DNA of 64,000 nucleotides from Glyphotaelius pellucidus (GCA_936435175.1 OW386537.1:35280737-35344736), one strand, 5' to 3'; positions 1-12,425 are shown, numbered from the stretch's first letter. Notes: generated by a model not told the origin, from the sequence alone. A program made the numbers and translations.

Positions 1-1
1 A

Positions 2-1708
2 GACGCTGATAAACCAAATGAGCGCAGGCCAAAACAAAAGCCTAGGGGTCAGAATAAAGGGCGGCCTAAACCTGCTCGGGAGGCTTTGGAGCGTCGCCCA
101 TGTCCGACAATCGTCAACGTTACAGAAGGTTCAGCTCCAAAACAATGCAAATACAATGGATGCAGATTCATACACGATCCTCTAGAGTTCCTAAAAATCA
201 AACCTTCTGATATTGTGAATGATGATGGTAAATGTTACGTATTCGAGATGAAAGGCGAATGTCCATGGGGAATATCTTGTCGCTATGGTTCTTCACACAT
301 ATCCACCACTGACGGAAAAAATATTATCGATTCTGAAAAGAAATCAAAATGGACTGGTAATAAATTAAATACGGTATCTTATGAGGTACTGTCAAAACTT
401 CAAAAGAGGAAGTATGATTTGAAAAAAGCAGAGAATATGGTCGACGATATGAAAAAAGAACGCTTAAATAAAGTGCTATCGGAAAACACTATCACTAATA
501 CCAACGATAATGACCAAGAAAAAAATGTTACTGAAGAAATAAAACCTGGAACTACAAATACTGGTGTACCAGAAGACAAAATTGTAAGTACATCTGGTGC
601 AGTAACTGATGAGGATTTAATTGCCCTTCAATCGAACGAGAAAAAGCAAATTGATTGGAAAAACAAACTCTACCTCGGGCCACTGACCACTTTAGGTAAT
701 TTACCCTTTAGACGCATTTGTAAGGAATTTGGGGCTGACATAACTTGTGGAGAGATGGCTTTGTGTGATTCTTTACTGAAGGGTACATCGCAAGAATGGG
801 CTTTGGTTAAAAGACACGAGACTGAAGACCTTTTTGGAGTTCAAATATGTGGCAGCAATCCATACGCTATAGCAAAGACAGCTCTAGTTCTGCAGAAAGA
901 AATAACTGTTGACTTTATAGATCTAAACCTGGGCTGTCCAATAGATCTAGTCTACAAGAAAGGAGGTGGGTGCGGGTTACTCCTCAGAGCCAATAGCTTG
1001 GAATCGTCCATCAGGTGTGCCTCACAAATACTACAAATTCCGTTTACTATTAAAACACGTACTGGTGTGTATCAAGACACCAAGATAGCCCACCATCTGG
1101 CTCCCAAGTTTGCAGACTGGGGAGTATCCATGATGACTATCCATGGAAGGAGCCGGGAGCAACGATATACGAAGAACGCCGATTGGGCATATGTGAATGC
1201 ATGCGCCAAGGCAGCTAGTCCTTGCCCAGTTTATGGAAATGGTGATATTTTATCATACGATGATTATAAGAATTCTAGAGAAATCGCACCCGATGTTTCG
1301 GGAGTAATGATTGGACGAGGAGCGCTGATAAAACCCTGGATCTTTACAGAAATAAAGGAACAGAAGCTCTGGGATATAAGAAGCTCGGAAAGATTTGACA
1401 TATTGAAGAAATTCACAAATTATGGACTGGATCACTGGGGTTCAGACACCAAAGGAGTTGAAAATACACGCAGATTCTTGTTGGAGTGGCTTTCATTCCT
1501 TCATCGCTACATTCCTGTGGGATTGCTGGAGAGACCTCCGCAACGCATCAACGAGAGACCTCCACATTACAGAGGAAGAGATGACTTAGAAACGTTGATG
1601 GCTTCTTCTAATTGCTCAGACTGGGTCAAAATAAGTGAAATGCTTGTCGGTCCAGTACCAAATGATTTTCTATTTTTACCGAAGCATAAAGCTAATTCAT
1701 ATCAGTGA
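2..1708 (+). CDS. DUS3L: tRNA-dihydrouridine(47) synthase [NAD(P)+]-like, DUS3L (5'-partial)
   Basis: Flavoenzyme that reduces uridine 47 of the variable loop of tRNA to dihydrouridine. The reading frame is open from the window edge (base 2) to TGA at 1706-1708, so the N-terminus lies outside the window. Two CCCH zinc fingers fall at about 97-325: one ends C-K-Y-N-G-C-R-F-I-H, the second has C-P-W-G-I-S-C-x(5)-H. A lysine- and asparagine-rich linker follows. The FMN-binding TIM barrel begins at LYLGPLTT (about 667). The NLGCP motif with the catalytic cysteine is at about 925-940, IHGRSREQR at about 1138 and MIGRGALIKPW at about 1306. The C-terminal tail (RINERPP, LETLMAS, FLPKHKAN) is typical of DUS3 proteins. 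The visible 1.7 kb has no intron. AFG1L ends tail to tail with it 1.8 kb downstream. Assignment is firm. Confidence 0.95.
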   Translation, partial: DADKPNERRPKQKPRGQNKGRPKPAREALERRPCPTIVNVTEGSAPKQCKYNGCRFIHDPLEFLKIKPSDIVNDDGKCYVFEMKGECPWGISCRYGSSHISTTDGKNIIDSEKKSKWTGNKLNTVSYEVLSKLQKRKYDLKKAENMVDDMKKERLNKVLSENTITNTNDNDQEKNVTEEIKPGTTNTGVPEDKIVSTSGAVTDEDLIALQSNEKKQIDWKNKLYLGPLTTLGNLPFRRICKEFGADITCGEMALCDSLLKGTSQEWALVKRHETEDLFGVQICGSNPYAIAKTALVLQKEITVDFIDLNLGCPIDLVYKKGGGCGLLLRANSLESSIRCASQILQIPFTIKTRTGVYQDTKIAHHLAPKFADWGVSMMTIHGRSREQRYTKNADWAYVNACAKAASPCPVYGNGDILSYDDYKNSREIAPDVSGVMIGRGALIKPWIFTEIKEQKLWDIRSSERFDILKKFTNYGLDHWGSDTKGVENTRRFLLEWLSFLHRYIPVGLLERPPQRINERPPHYRGRDDLETLMASSNCSDWVKISEMLVGPVPNDFLFLPKHKANSYQ

Positions 1709-1731
1709 ACACAGTTTTGTCAGCGTTACCA

Positions 1732-1737
1732 AATAAA
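1732..1737 (+). terminator. Poly(A) signal of DUS3L
   Basis: AATAAA lies 24 bases after the stop codon and is followed by a T-rich stretch, as expected at a cleavage site. Several more AATAAA hexamers occur up to about 1920, so alternative 3' ends are possible. Confidence 0.55.
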
Positions 1738-2841
1738 AAATGCTTTTTTTTTTACTTTAAAATAAATGTATTTTTGATAGAACAATAAAAACAAGGTTTA
1801 ACAATATGTAATTTAAAAATAAAAGTTTAAAAAATAAATAAGTACGTATAATGACTCTGTACAAAAATATGTAGGCACTTTTTGAAATTGTTGAAAAATA
1901 AATAATTTATGAAAATAAAGCATTGAATGTTAAATTTCACCTATATTAAAAATTGGTAGATATAATGATGCAACAAAACATTGATTTACTTGATTGAAAT
2001 AATCGCTCAACCGTAATTTTACTCTTTTCTTTATATATTTTTTATAAAGGATACTTTTCAAGCTTTTATAAATTCAAATCACTGTCTGGAATTACAAGCC
2101 AGCTACTTTAATCAGTGAAATATTATTACTATCAGAAGATTATTCTGTAAGCAAGCCGAGGTATTTGAAAGCCTACTGAATAAATAATAATACTTATGTA
2201 ATTATTTTTAACACATTCACAGACACAATATCCTATTGACGGAATATGATATTTGAGGAGATGTGACATGACCCAATGTACATGTACATCATTTAGTCAG
2301 GGATGCGACCGTCTATTCGTGCCGCAATGCGAACACTTATTTATTTGAATCGCACCCAAAGATAGGCAGTTAAAAAAACTGATTTTTACTGACTTGGAAA
2401 AATTTCACAAAACACAAAATTTTGTTGATCATAAAAAGTACAGCACGTGCCGTATCACAAACCTCTGTTTGTCGGCAAGTGTCTGTCAATGTGTCAAAGA
2501 AAACCCGCAGGTATCTAAAGGTTCATAATACTTTTGCGCTCAAATTTATGAACTAATTACTGTAATTGCTCAAAGCTTGCTCTACAAAAATTAAGTACAT
2601 GGTGTGACTACAAGATGGCGCCAGTAAACATGGGCGACAAAGATTAAATGAAACAAATTCATCAATTATGAAAATAAAAATTTCTTGAATTATTCCTGCG
2701 TAATGCATAAAATTAATAAAGTTCAATGAAGTTCTAAATCATATCAGACAAGTGAAAAAGTAGGTACCAAAGTTATTTAATTAACAGTTCTTTATTTGTG
2801 TTGTTTAAATGTTTGACGATAAATGTCGTAATTTTCATATA

Positions 2842-3217
2842 CAGGTGTTAAGGGACGTACTTGACTTACTTTAACCAGTGATTCCTGACATTATTTGGAG
2901 TAAAAAATATATACGAAATTTTGGTCTCCAGTGACTTCTTTGATGAAAAATTTTTTTTTTTTTCAAAAATTTTTTCTTCAAAATCAAACAAAAAAAATTT
3001 CTTCCGCATGTTGTCACTGGTCACTCAGCCGAGTAACCGACCAACTCCTAACCCTGCCTCCAATTATCCAACACCTATAATTTTTTCATGTTTTTGTAGA
3101 AAAAAAAAACGTCAAAAATGTCACCGGAGACCAAAATTTTTACATTTACATTTTTTACTCCAAATAATGTCAGGAATCACTGGTTAAAGTAAGTCAAGTA
3201 CGTCTCTTAACACCCTG
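2842..3217. mobile_element. 376-bp inverted-repeat MITE with about 95-bp terminal repeats
   Basis: Both ends read inward CAGG(G)TGTTAAG, then a shared stretch including CGTACTTGACTTACTTTAAC and ATTTGGTCTCC-like sequence; the two arms match for about 95 bases with few differences. TATA flanks both sides (2838-2841 and 3218-3221), consistent with a TA or TATA target duplication. The centre is poly-T/A-rich and codes for nothing recognisable. Superfamily is not determined; a Tc1/mariner-mobilised MITE is the simplest guess. Confidence 0.75.
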
Positions 3218-3476
3218 TATACTAATTTATGAAAGATAAATTTCTTGTTTTGAATGGAATGATCCTGAAACAAATATTTTCAGCTTCACAAATCTTACTA
3301 TTATAATTTCCTGTGATCTTTCACGGGAGTCCGCTATTTGCATAATTATATTAAATTGCAATTAATTCGGTTACCCGTATATAAAAAAAAGTATGTGCAA
3401 GGTTTGTAAAATGTGAGTATTAATTGGTAAAGCCAATATATTTAAACTTTGCCCATGTCTGGTTGTCAGCTCAAAT

Positions 3477-6400
3477 TTACTTATTTGAATCCCATTTATT
3501 CCAATACTCTTGTGTTTGCATTTCAATAATTCTTGATATACAGCGGTCGAAAGCAAACAATTCTTCTTCTCCTGTAAATATACTGGCACTGGCTCCTTCC
3601 TGAAATTTTAATACAACTGGGCTTTAGCTGATGTACTTATTGGATTTAATATTATTTTATCAAACGATTACCATATCTGATAACATAAGAAACTAATTAT
3701 ATTCCCTGCTTAAATTTACGTTTTATCTAAATTTGTAATGCTGATAAGCATAGTTAGTATTTTGTTTTTATCTGAACGTTAAAAATAACTCTGTATAACT
3801 TTATGATTATGGTTGACCTACCGAATTCCTGTCAATTCCTAAATCATCCATGAGCATTCGAGCATTTCGATCATCTACCGCTTCTGCATCATCATTCATG
3901 AATAACTCTGTCACTGGAACTTCGGAAGACATAACAACCTGAAAAACCAAACAAATCTATTATAAGACTAAATAACTAAAAAAATACTATTACATTTTCA
4001 TTCTATTAGATTAGATAGAGATAGATTATATTGACTCAATAATTAGATATTACTAAAACATCAAAAGAATAGAGAACTCCAGTTAATTTTTATTTTATTT
4101 TTTTATGAACATTCAACTTCAGAACCCATTTTTTAAATCAAAATATATATGCACAAAAAAAATACACAACGTTATCACAATTATTTTATCAAGTTGACAT
4201 TTGAATAGTTTGAAATATACCGAAAATGAGGCATAAGTTTACTTTTGAAAAAAATTATGTTTTTAAAAATAATTTTTATATCATATGAGGGTCAGTCAAA
4301 AAGTAATGCTTCCTATTTTTTTCTACAAATAAAATTAGTTAAGTGAAAATTTTGAATTTGGTGCTATTCCTCGAACTTTCTTCTACTTCTACTAGTGCAG
4401 TAGTAACTTTTTGCGTCAACAGGTGGTAGCACTGCAGTCACTTGCAAAATGGACGACATTGATGTTTGTATTAGACAGCGTTCTGTGATTGATTCTTTAC
4501 GTTCTGTGATTATTCGCATTCACGTAAGACTGAAAAATGTGTAATGTGATACAATAGTCGATGTCAGCACTGCTAGACGATGGGTTCGTCGCTGTAACGA
4601 AGCTGAAGGACAAACACCGCTGGCTGACGAAAAGCGGAGCGGCGCAGGCCGTTGATTGCAGTGACTGCATGCAAGATTGAGCGAGTTTTTTTATTAACTT
4701 TATTTATTCTCATTTCTTTGAACATATAATTTATAATAGCACATTGTATACATATAATAACATAATATATATTAACAAATAGTATGAACAAGAAATGAAA
4801 ACCCACTAAGGCACTGCCTGAGTGTGGGTAATATTAAAACAAAATACTATATTTCCAAGTAATCAAAGTATAAAATAGACTTAAAAAACATATAAAATAT
4901 ATATAGTTAGTATAAAAAGTTAGTATTACATTGGTAGAATAAGTGAAAAGGTTTTTTTTTCAGCTATTATAAAAATAAAAAAGTTGATGACATCATTCGT
5001 AGTGACCCCAGATAACTACAGATGTCACATTCTTACCCTCAGCAAAGGCAGAGCGATGATGATTATTTGACAACTGATCATGGAACAAAAGTTTGTGCAA
5101 GGTGGGTACCAAGAAAGTTAACCGGCCAGAATGAAGTAACAAGAAAAACAATAGCCTCACAACACAAAAAAAAAAAAAAATTGTGACCGGAGACGAAAAA
5201 TGGTTTCATTTTTTTGAACCTGAACCAAAGAGGCAGTCAATGGAAGGGCATCACACAAGCTCACCAAGGACAAAACAATTCAAAACTGTGCGATCGGCAG
5301 GGAAAGTTATGGCGATGGTGTTCTGGATGTGACCGTGCTTTTTACAACACTGTGATACATGCCCTTGTTAAAAGATGGACCAAAGCTGTGGAAATAGACG
5401 GAGATTATATTGAAAAGTAACAAATTAGTCGTCAATAGTGTGGTTTTCGACTCATGTAATTGCATTTTTTATTTCTTTACAATTTAAAGGAGAAAAAAAT
5501 AGGAGGCACTACTTTTTGACTGACCCTAGTATTTGTAAATTAAGACATGTTTGATTATTTTCCTTACCTCACACGTTTTTACAATAAAACTGAGTTTCAT
5601 TTTTGTACATCTGTTAGTTGCCAAGTTATAAAAAAAAGTCTTTGTGATTTATCATTGAAGAAGAAGATAACACTAATAATTTAAACGAAAATATGAAAGA
5701 GAACAAGACACAGAAGAATAGAAAAAAGATAATGGTCGCAACTGGGACTCAAACTCAGAACTTCCCGTCTAACCGGGACGGGCGCCTTTACCAATTCGGT
5801 CATTGCCACCTTCAATTAAACCGTCATAATTGTCAATCTCATATTTAAAATTTTAGAATTAATAAAATTATCTTTGACTAACTCTTTGTGATTGTTTGAT
5901 TGTCTGCGTTAGTACATGTAGTATTAAAACAGAATATAATTATTACTCTGAACTCACCCTTGTTCTGTTGTCATACAAATTATCTATCAACGTGATAAAT
6001 CGCCGGCCTGAAGGAAGTTTAGCTCTTATTTGTGGAACATCCCTTATAAAGATTGTATGGAAAGACCTGGCCAACATGAGATAGTCACTAGATCCTAATG
6101 ACTGCAAATCAGAAGAGAAATAAATTACATTAGCTTAGTAGGTATCAATTATCTGTAAGAAACATTGATGTAACAATATTGTTCTTTCAATACCTATATT
6201 ATTTTAATTATTTTATAAAATTATTAACCTCCGAGTGAGGTTAAAAATTGAACACCTACCGTGTAAAGAAACAATAAATAAATATTACTATAAATTATGT
6301 ACATAATTCAATTACATTTATCTGTAGATTTCATTCAATTTAAGCAAACTGTAATCTGAATTCTTACCCTTTCACACAATTCTGAAAATGAAGAATCTAG

Positions 6401-9001
6401 AATTTGTCCACAAGTTTTCTTGAAGTCCACATTTCTTCCCATTATATTAATAATTTTTGACCGAACCGTGTCATTCTCCATTGAAATTAAGTATTTGAAC
6501 AGTTTGTCAACTGGATTATCAACCATATCCGGAGTAACTCTGAAATTAACAAAAAATGTAAACAAAGTTAATATTTATAATTTATGTTTTAAAATACCGA
6601 ACAATAGTGAAAAAAAGTGGCTCACACAAAATACGTTCCTCCAGTTTTATTATCAGCTGTTCTTCTCCGATAATCTATTCCAGAATTTAGAGGTAATACT
6701 TTGCAATGATCTTTCAGAACTTGAATGAAAGGCACAAAATTGGTCCGTTGCAAACCGTTCTTGTAAAGATCATCAGGAGCCCGGTTACTTGTGGCAACTA
6801 CAACGCAGCCAATGTCAAAAAGTTCAGTAAAAAGGCGCTTTAGAACCATGGCATCTCCAATATCCGTCACCTGAAATATTTACATTAAAATATTACTAAC
6901 ATTCTGAAAAACATTTCTTTACAGGCCCATGTGAGTTCAGCATTCAAATTGTACTTGTAGAAAATATTATATTCTGTATTCAGTCACCACTAGATGAAAT
7001 ATGAAAATTTAATATTTTCTTTGTCATATAAAAATATTATATTATAAATATTATATTATTCATAGGACCATAAAAAACAGTAATCTAAAGAGAATTGTTA
7101 GGATTCATCTCCCAATTTAGGAAATCTTCACAATTTATACATATTATAGATAAAATGGCAAAAACATTGGAATTTAACAAGTCCGTAAGTTGCTATTACT
7201 TGAAATTCATCAAAGCACAGCAGATAGCATTCTTCCAGAATCGACTGGGCCACCGGCGGGATGGGGTCAAATCTGGATGGCTTCTTCCGGTCTCCCTCCT
7301 GCGCCACGGTCTTCTTCAGCCTGTGGATTCGGGAATGGACGTCCAACATGAAGGCGTTGAAGTGAACCCTCTTTTTCAAATCTATCTGGAAAAACCAAAC
7401 ATATATCTAACTCATATGTAATTGAAAACATTTAAAATGAATCAATTCTGAACCAAAAATTGAAAATTTGCATTGATGTACTAAATCTAATGTAACTTTT
7501 AAACCGTATATATTCGATTGAGTAAATTTGTTTACATATTGGATTAAGATAAATAGAAACATGGGGTGAGGTTTGTCTAAGTCTTGGAGGCGGACGACCA
7601 GGACACACTGAACCCCAGATTCCTACCCACCCCTTAAACCCTTTTTTTTCCCAGAATTCTCCTCCACTTCCTTTCCTTAAAAAAACCCCTCAGACAGCAT
7701 CTCCAAAGATGACATAGGCCCTGAGGGAGGTTATTTTCTTCAGGGCCTCCTGTGTGGAGCTCATGTAAAAAAAAAAAAACATAAAAATAAAAATATATGT
7801 AAATTTGGAAACAAATATAACTTTTTCTTTTTTGCAATTTTTTTTTCACATTTTTATTCATAAAGATAAAGATATAAAAAAATATAATATTCATAAAACT
7901 AACATTAATAACTTTTTTTTTAGATAATTAGATACTTATAACTAGAAATTTAGTTTGGTATGATAGTCCTCAAACCAATCAGGGATGTAAAGGGCCACTG
8001 CCACAAGCTTAGAACCACCAGACTGGCCGCTTACAAAACATCAATCATAAATACAATTACAAAATGTATTCCACCAACCAACAACTAAAACGACTTTTGG
8101 ACAAAGAAATATGCAATAATTCTGTTTGAAATTATTTAATATACTCCCTTTTGCAATAAAAACTGTTAAAAAAATAAACTACTTCAAAAGAAGAATTAAC
8201 TTAGATACAAGAAGAATTAACATAGATACAATTTTGCAAACAAATAAAGATTAATGCTTGTATTGTGCTTTCTTTTAAATACAACTTTATAATTTTCCTA
8301 CTGTAATATTTTAAAATAGATATTAACTTATAATTTCAATTACAAAAACATTTACAATGCGACCTTAGAACGGAGTACCCCAGTAAGGACACATTCTTTT
8401 CTAAAACAATTTAAAAAAAAAATGAAATAAATAAATTTTTAAAAAAATGTGCTCGTTTTGGGCCAACCTACTTTAGTCCGTCTATGAGCCAGGGTTTGTG
8501 GCCAATGGATTAATATTCAATAAAAACTTTAACTTATTCAAAAAATTTAACTTATAATTCAGTCTAAATATTATAAGAAAATAAACATATAAATAAAAAC
8601 AAGACATTTACCTCAACACAATCAAAAAAGAGATCCATGAGCATTGTTTTGCCGCCACCAACACTTCCGTAAATATACAATCCTTTAGGGGCAATAACTT
8701 TTTTTCTTCCCGACGAAAATATATCAAATATACTTTTTGTAGGTTTTGGTACAGTGTAAGTTTGAAGGGTTTCATAAACCGTTTGTAAATCTGTGATAAC
8801 ATTCTTTTGGTGCTCATCGTACTCTAATTCGCCTCGTTCAAGTTTTTTCGTATATAATTCTGAGGGTCCATTGTGAATATCTGTTTGATTTTCTCTTACG
8901 TGACTTTTGAATTCTGCTATGTTTATAAAAGTATATTTTTTTATGGTCTTCCGAAAAAGTCCATGACCAAATTTATTCGCCAAAGAGTACACCACGGCCA
9001 T
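3477..9001 (-). CDS. AFG1L: AFG1-like mitochondrial AAA ATPase (LACE1), 7 exons, 458 aa
   Basis: Mitochondrial P-loop ATPase of the AFG1 family, implicated in turnover of respiratory-chain subunits and mitochondrial protein quality control. Exons in coding order: 9001-8612, 7385-7200, 6870-6626, 6539-6368, 6101-5958, 3938-3822, 3599-3477. All junctions are GT-AG and the phases join cleanly. Walker A is GSVGGGKT (Lys about 118) at the end of exon 1. Walker B is LLCFDEFQ (Asp 189, Glu 190) at the end of exon 2. Exon 3 carries VVVATSNRAPDDLY and GLQRTNFVPF. Exon 5 has RRFITLIDNLYD, exon 6 MLMDDLGI and exon 7 FTGEEELFAFDR with MQTQEYW before TAA. These match the order in animal AFG1L, and the length is close to the family norm. 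The start ATG is the first in exon 1. The intron before exon 6 carries a mariner relic and the first intron a LINE tail. Confidence 0.94.
4286..5529 (+). mobile_element. Mariner-type transposon relic with disrupted transposase
   Basis: Inverted ends share AGGGTCAGTCAAAAAGTA (left from about 4288; right mirrored, ending about 5527), and TA flanks both sides (4284-4285 and 5530-5531). Plus-strand remnants read as mariner transposase: DVSTARRWVRRCNEAEGQTP near 4563-4625 and GDEKWFHFFEPEPKRQS near 5190-5240. The frame is broken by stops and frameshifts. About 300 bp of unrelated AT-rich DNA (about 4680-4980) sits inside, probably a secondary insertion. It lies in an intron of AFG1L, opposite to the gene. 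No functional protein is possible. Confidence 0.85.
5735..5815 (-). repeat. tRNA-derived SINE head
   Basis: On the minus strand the block reads like a tRNA gene: an A-box-like stretch (GACCGAATTGGTAAAGGCG), an anticodon-arm-like palindrome and a B-box-like GAGTTTGAGTCCC. It continues into AT-rich sequence rather than ending at a pol III T-run with a mature acceptor stem, so a tRNA-headed SINE is more likely than a working tRNA. It is in an AFG1L intron. Confidence 0.5.
7560..7785 (+). mobile_element. 5'-truncated LINE 3' tail
   Basis: The end of a non-LTR retrotransposon whose better-preserved copy is at 34045-35228: the same ATAGGCCCTGAGGG hairpin segment, TTCAGGGCCTCCTGTGTGGAG, then a poly(A) run at about 7768-7780. 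The 5' portion, GGTGAGGTTTGTCTAAGTC, also recurs at 43375-43430, 53660-53690 and 56878-56905. It is inside AFG1L intron 1. Confidence 0.75.
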
Positions 9002-10639
9002 ATTTTTTATTCACTTGAAGATATTTATAGAAAAGTTAATATTACATAATATTTTTTGTGAATGATGGCCGAATATTCAAGATTTCGCCCTCATTTTGTA
9101 AACAAGAATTTAGTTTTGACAGCACTTTTTTACAGAAAACTTTTTTACCATTAGACAAAGTGACTGACAGGAGATGAATTCAACAGTGTTGGCGTTAAAT
9201 AAAATAACCTTTTCCCCACAACGCGCCGGACCTACCTAGAAACAATGAAAATCGCAAAAAAAATTATGCCTACAACAGAGGGGAATTAAAATAAAAAAAA
9301 ATATGGCTATGTGCTGCGACAAAATGCAGAGGGGAAGGTTCTAATAAAGCATAAAAAAATATTATGTTCTTCCAAATTTAACGGTTCACTGCATCCTAAG
9401 GTTGCAAGATTTATTTTTAATTTCCATTCAACACTTTACAGTTTGCGTTTTGGTTCATTCCTTGCGTTTCTCTCGCGATCGTATGCAATCTGCGAGAACC
9501 GCGCAATATATGTGAATTTCACATACCGTGGGGATCATCCAATAAATCCCAACATCAAACTACTCAACCATTTGTTTGGCGCTATTTTGGTCAGGAATCG
9601 CTCGCGTTCAAATTAATTTCAATAATAATCTTGCAAGATAAAGCATTATTTTTATTATACTATATTGTAAATTGGTATGTATTTATAGAAATTTTATATT
9701 ATTTTGTATTTAGATATTCGATTAGCATGATTGGACCACCAATTGGAAGAATGGAATAAATCCAAAAAATGAGAATGGAGATAATTAAAAAAAACTTTAT
9801 AACTTTTTACTTTCAACTTATAGGCTCATGTGATATCAATGATAATAATGAAGAAAACATAAATTCTGTTTTATTTACTAATAGACCTGGCTGAAATATA
9901 TAATATTCATTTATATATGTATATGTAAATGTGTTGGATTTATTCCCTTTTTCCAATTTATCACATACTATACATATATAAAATAATTAGAAATAATAAA
10001 CAATATAATGACAAAAACTATTTATTTATTAGAAAAGGACACTATTATTCATCTATTTCTTCACTTTCGGATCTTGTAGTTGGCCGTCAGAATAAAATAG
10101 TAAAAATTTTGGAATTTGTCAGGAATATATTGGATTACTTTTTGTATGTATTTGTTTCCTTCTTCCAACTAACTATTTTTATGGCCGCATGAATCTATAC
10201 AAAGTGAATGGTTTTTGTTCCTTTCTTCGAACTCACGATTAAGTGCTACGTCTAAAGAATGTAAAATTGTAGAAAACTGAATATGTCAAAAAGTGGCTTT
10301 TATTTCCTTCTTCCGTGGTTTGATTCGACCATAATTTTTTTTTATAGAAATTTTATATTATATTCTACAGGTGGTGAGATTACGGTACAGTATGTAAAAA
10401 AAATGTCGATCCCCACCATTAAAGAAGTGCTCGAGCCGCCACTGGTTAAGTGCACTGTTTTTTTATGAAGTTTAGTATTTTTATAGCAGTTTTTATCACA
10501 ATACCAAAGCGTTCCGGGAGCGTTTTGGCGGCCAATGCCTGGCGATGAATAACGCCGTGCGTCGTAATTGCAGAAGGATTTTTTTCTTTAATCAACGCAG
10601 CAAGACCAGAGTAAGAACCAAGCATAGCAGGAGACCTCA

Positions 10640-11310
10640 ATTTTTACAAAGCAATCCAGATGTGGCTGCCAACAAGGCACAAAACCAATCCTATGTTGTG
10701 ACTGCTACCAAGGCCAGAAACCATTCCGATGTTGGGAATGCTCTATAAACGAATACCACTCTAACTTTCAGCCTGTTTCCTTAACCGCCCTACCTTTGGG
10801 TTATTTTTCAAAAAGTAGGTAAAAAAACATCGGGTTTTTTAAACGGTTTTATAAACCGTGCCACTTGCGCACAGAGTACCGCTGACTTACGGCGTTACTT
10901 GTACGGGAGAGACGAAAATACCCGTTCCAAGTCCCTTAGCTTCGCGATAGTGCAGGAACAAACTTGATATATACGAACGTATCGCACACGTTTTGTGGGT
11001 TTCGGGAATAGTTTTTTTTTACCTGAACGTACGTGATACGGTTTGTTGCATTTGGGCGACAATATTGCGGACGAATCACGTACGTTTGTATGTGTAGGGC
11101 GGTTAAAGGCCCAAAACCAACCCATTGTTGCTTATGTACCCTTTTTGACGTAAACCAATCCAATGTTGGGACTGCGCCAATAACCTCAAACCACCCCAAC
11201 GTTTGGGCTGCTTTCTCTATGGCCCATAACCAACCGATTGTTGCTAATGAGCCGATTTTTTATGTAAATCAATCCAATGTTGGGACTGTGCATCTAGCTT
11301 CCCAGGAAGA
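10640..11310 (+). repeat. Degenerate 36-39 bp repeats, open in two frames, function unknown
   Basis: Two blocks (about 10646-10747 and 11095-11310) carry repeats whose translation has a loose 12-13 residue unit: N-Q/H-S/P-x-V-G/A-T-A followed by five or six variable residues, for example NQSNVGTAPITS, NHPNVWAAFSMAH and NQSNVGTVHLASQ. The blocks lie at the ends of open frames 10545-10748 and 11033-11326, separated by a short region with inverted repeats. It could be a decayed repeat protein or a minisatellite that happens to stay open. No family was recognised. Confidence 0.4.
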
Positions 11311-11859
11311 CGACGAGTCTAACTAGTCGAATCGGAAGTGCAACAGAACATACTATTATAGATAGCAATGACATCCCAACTATTACCGAGTCACTTGATC
11401 CAATCTGGACACAAATAAACATTGTTACCCAAATAATAACTGACTTATCATGAAAAAACTGAGTTATACTGATTTTTACTGACTTGTTATGCCCCCTGGA
11501 ATTAAAGTCTGACATAAACAAAACAAACAAGGTTTAATTTACTTACGATTATTTGAATAAATCTAGAGCAGTTATTTATTATAAAGACCTTCGCAAACTA
11601 ACTTATTGAATTGAATATTTGCACTTCGTTGTTGAACATTAAAATTGAAAATAAGCAAGTTCTCAGAACAAAACAACGAATGAACGCTGCATGTCGTGTC
11701 AAGCTACGAAGTGGACAGTGGATGGAACCGGCGGATGCGGGCGCGGGACAGTCATGGTCACTGGGTAGAGTTGAGCTAACTTTCTCTCTCACTCATAGCA
11801 ATAGCACAACTCGCGCCGCACGTCGTTGTTGTGTCGACTTGTTGTCACGTTCAATATTT

Positions 11860-11937
11860 TTCGGATGGCTTCGCGGACCACTTCGGGTGCCTCCAGGGAC
11901 CACCAGTGGTCCGCGGACTACCGGTTAAGAACCACTG
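11860..11937. mobile_element. One end of a hAT-type element
   Basis: Read on the minus strand from 11937, the sequence starts CAGTGGTTCTTAACCGG and continues with GGACCACTGGTGGTCC. This is the usual look of Charlie-like hAT termini. The opposite end was not located, so the element may be truncated or diverged. Confidence 0.55.
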
Positions 11938-12425
11938 TTTTAAACCAACCTTTCGCGCTTATATACTGTTTTCCGTACACTTTATGCAGCTGAGAATGAA
12001 TGTCTACCAGGGTATTGTTCTTTGCACACAAAAAACGAATTACAGAGCGTAATTCACACCTGGCGGGTGCGGCAAGCAGAAGCTCTATCGCGAACGGCTG
12101 CCACGCCGAGACTAAGCGTCACAAGGAGTGCAGCGTAGTGGGCATTTGGCATGGGGGAACCAGGCTACACACCAGTGTTTCTGGATCACATAAAATCTTT
12201 TCTCGCGACCGCAGCACCTAGGAGACCTTATTTTACGGACAGCCCTTGTAGATTGACAAAATGGCAGAAATATCAATCATTTTGTGGAACAGAACAGACC
12301 CTAAAAATTAGATCAAATTAGATGAATAATTAATTGAGTGTTTTTAAGCATGTTTATCCCGAGTCTGAAAGCAATAATATTGACTCTAGGTGGCTGTGTT
12401 GATTAAACTTCAACATTCTTACTTA

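Larger units (their letters stand above)
1709..3476. other. Convergent intergenic region between DUS3L and AFG1L
   Basis: AT-rich sequence holding the two 3' untranslated regions and one inverted-repeat element (2842-3217). No other reading frame with recognisable protein features is seen. An 88-residue open frame at 2921-3187 lies wholly inside the inverted-repeat element and is low complexity. Confidence 0.6.

Noticed and set aside
3371..3589. A 72-codon minus-strand frame at the end of AFG1L
   Set aside because: It is a wrong frame over the last AFG1L exon; the correct frame gives FTGEEELFAFDR and the family's C-terminus.
8608..8817. A 69-codon minus-strand frame within AFG1L exon 1
   Set aside because: Shadow of the real exon in another frame.
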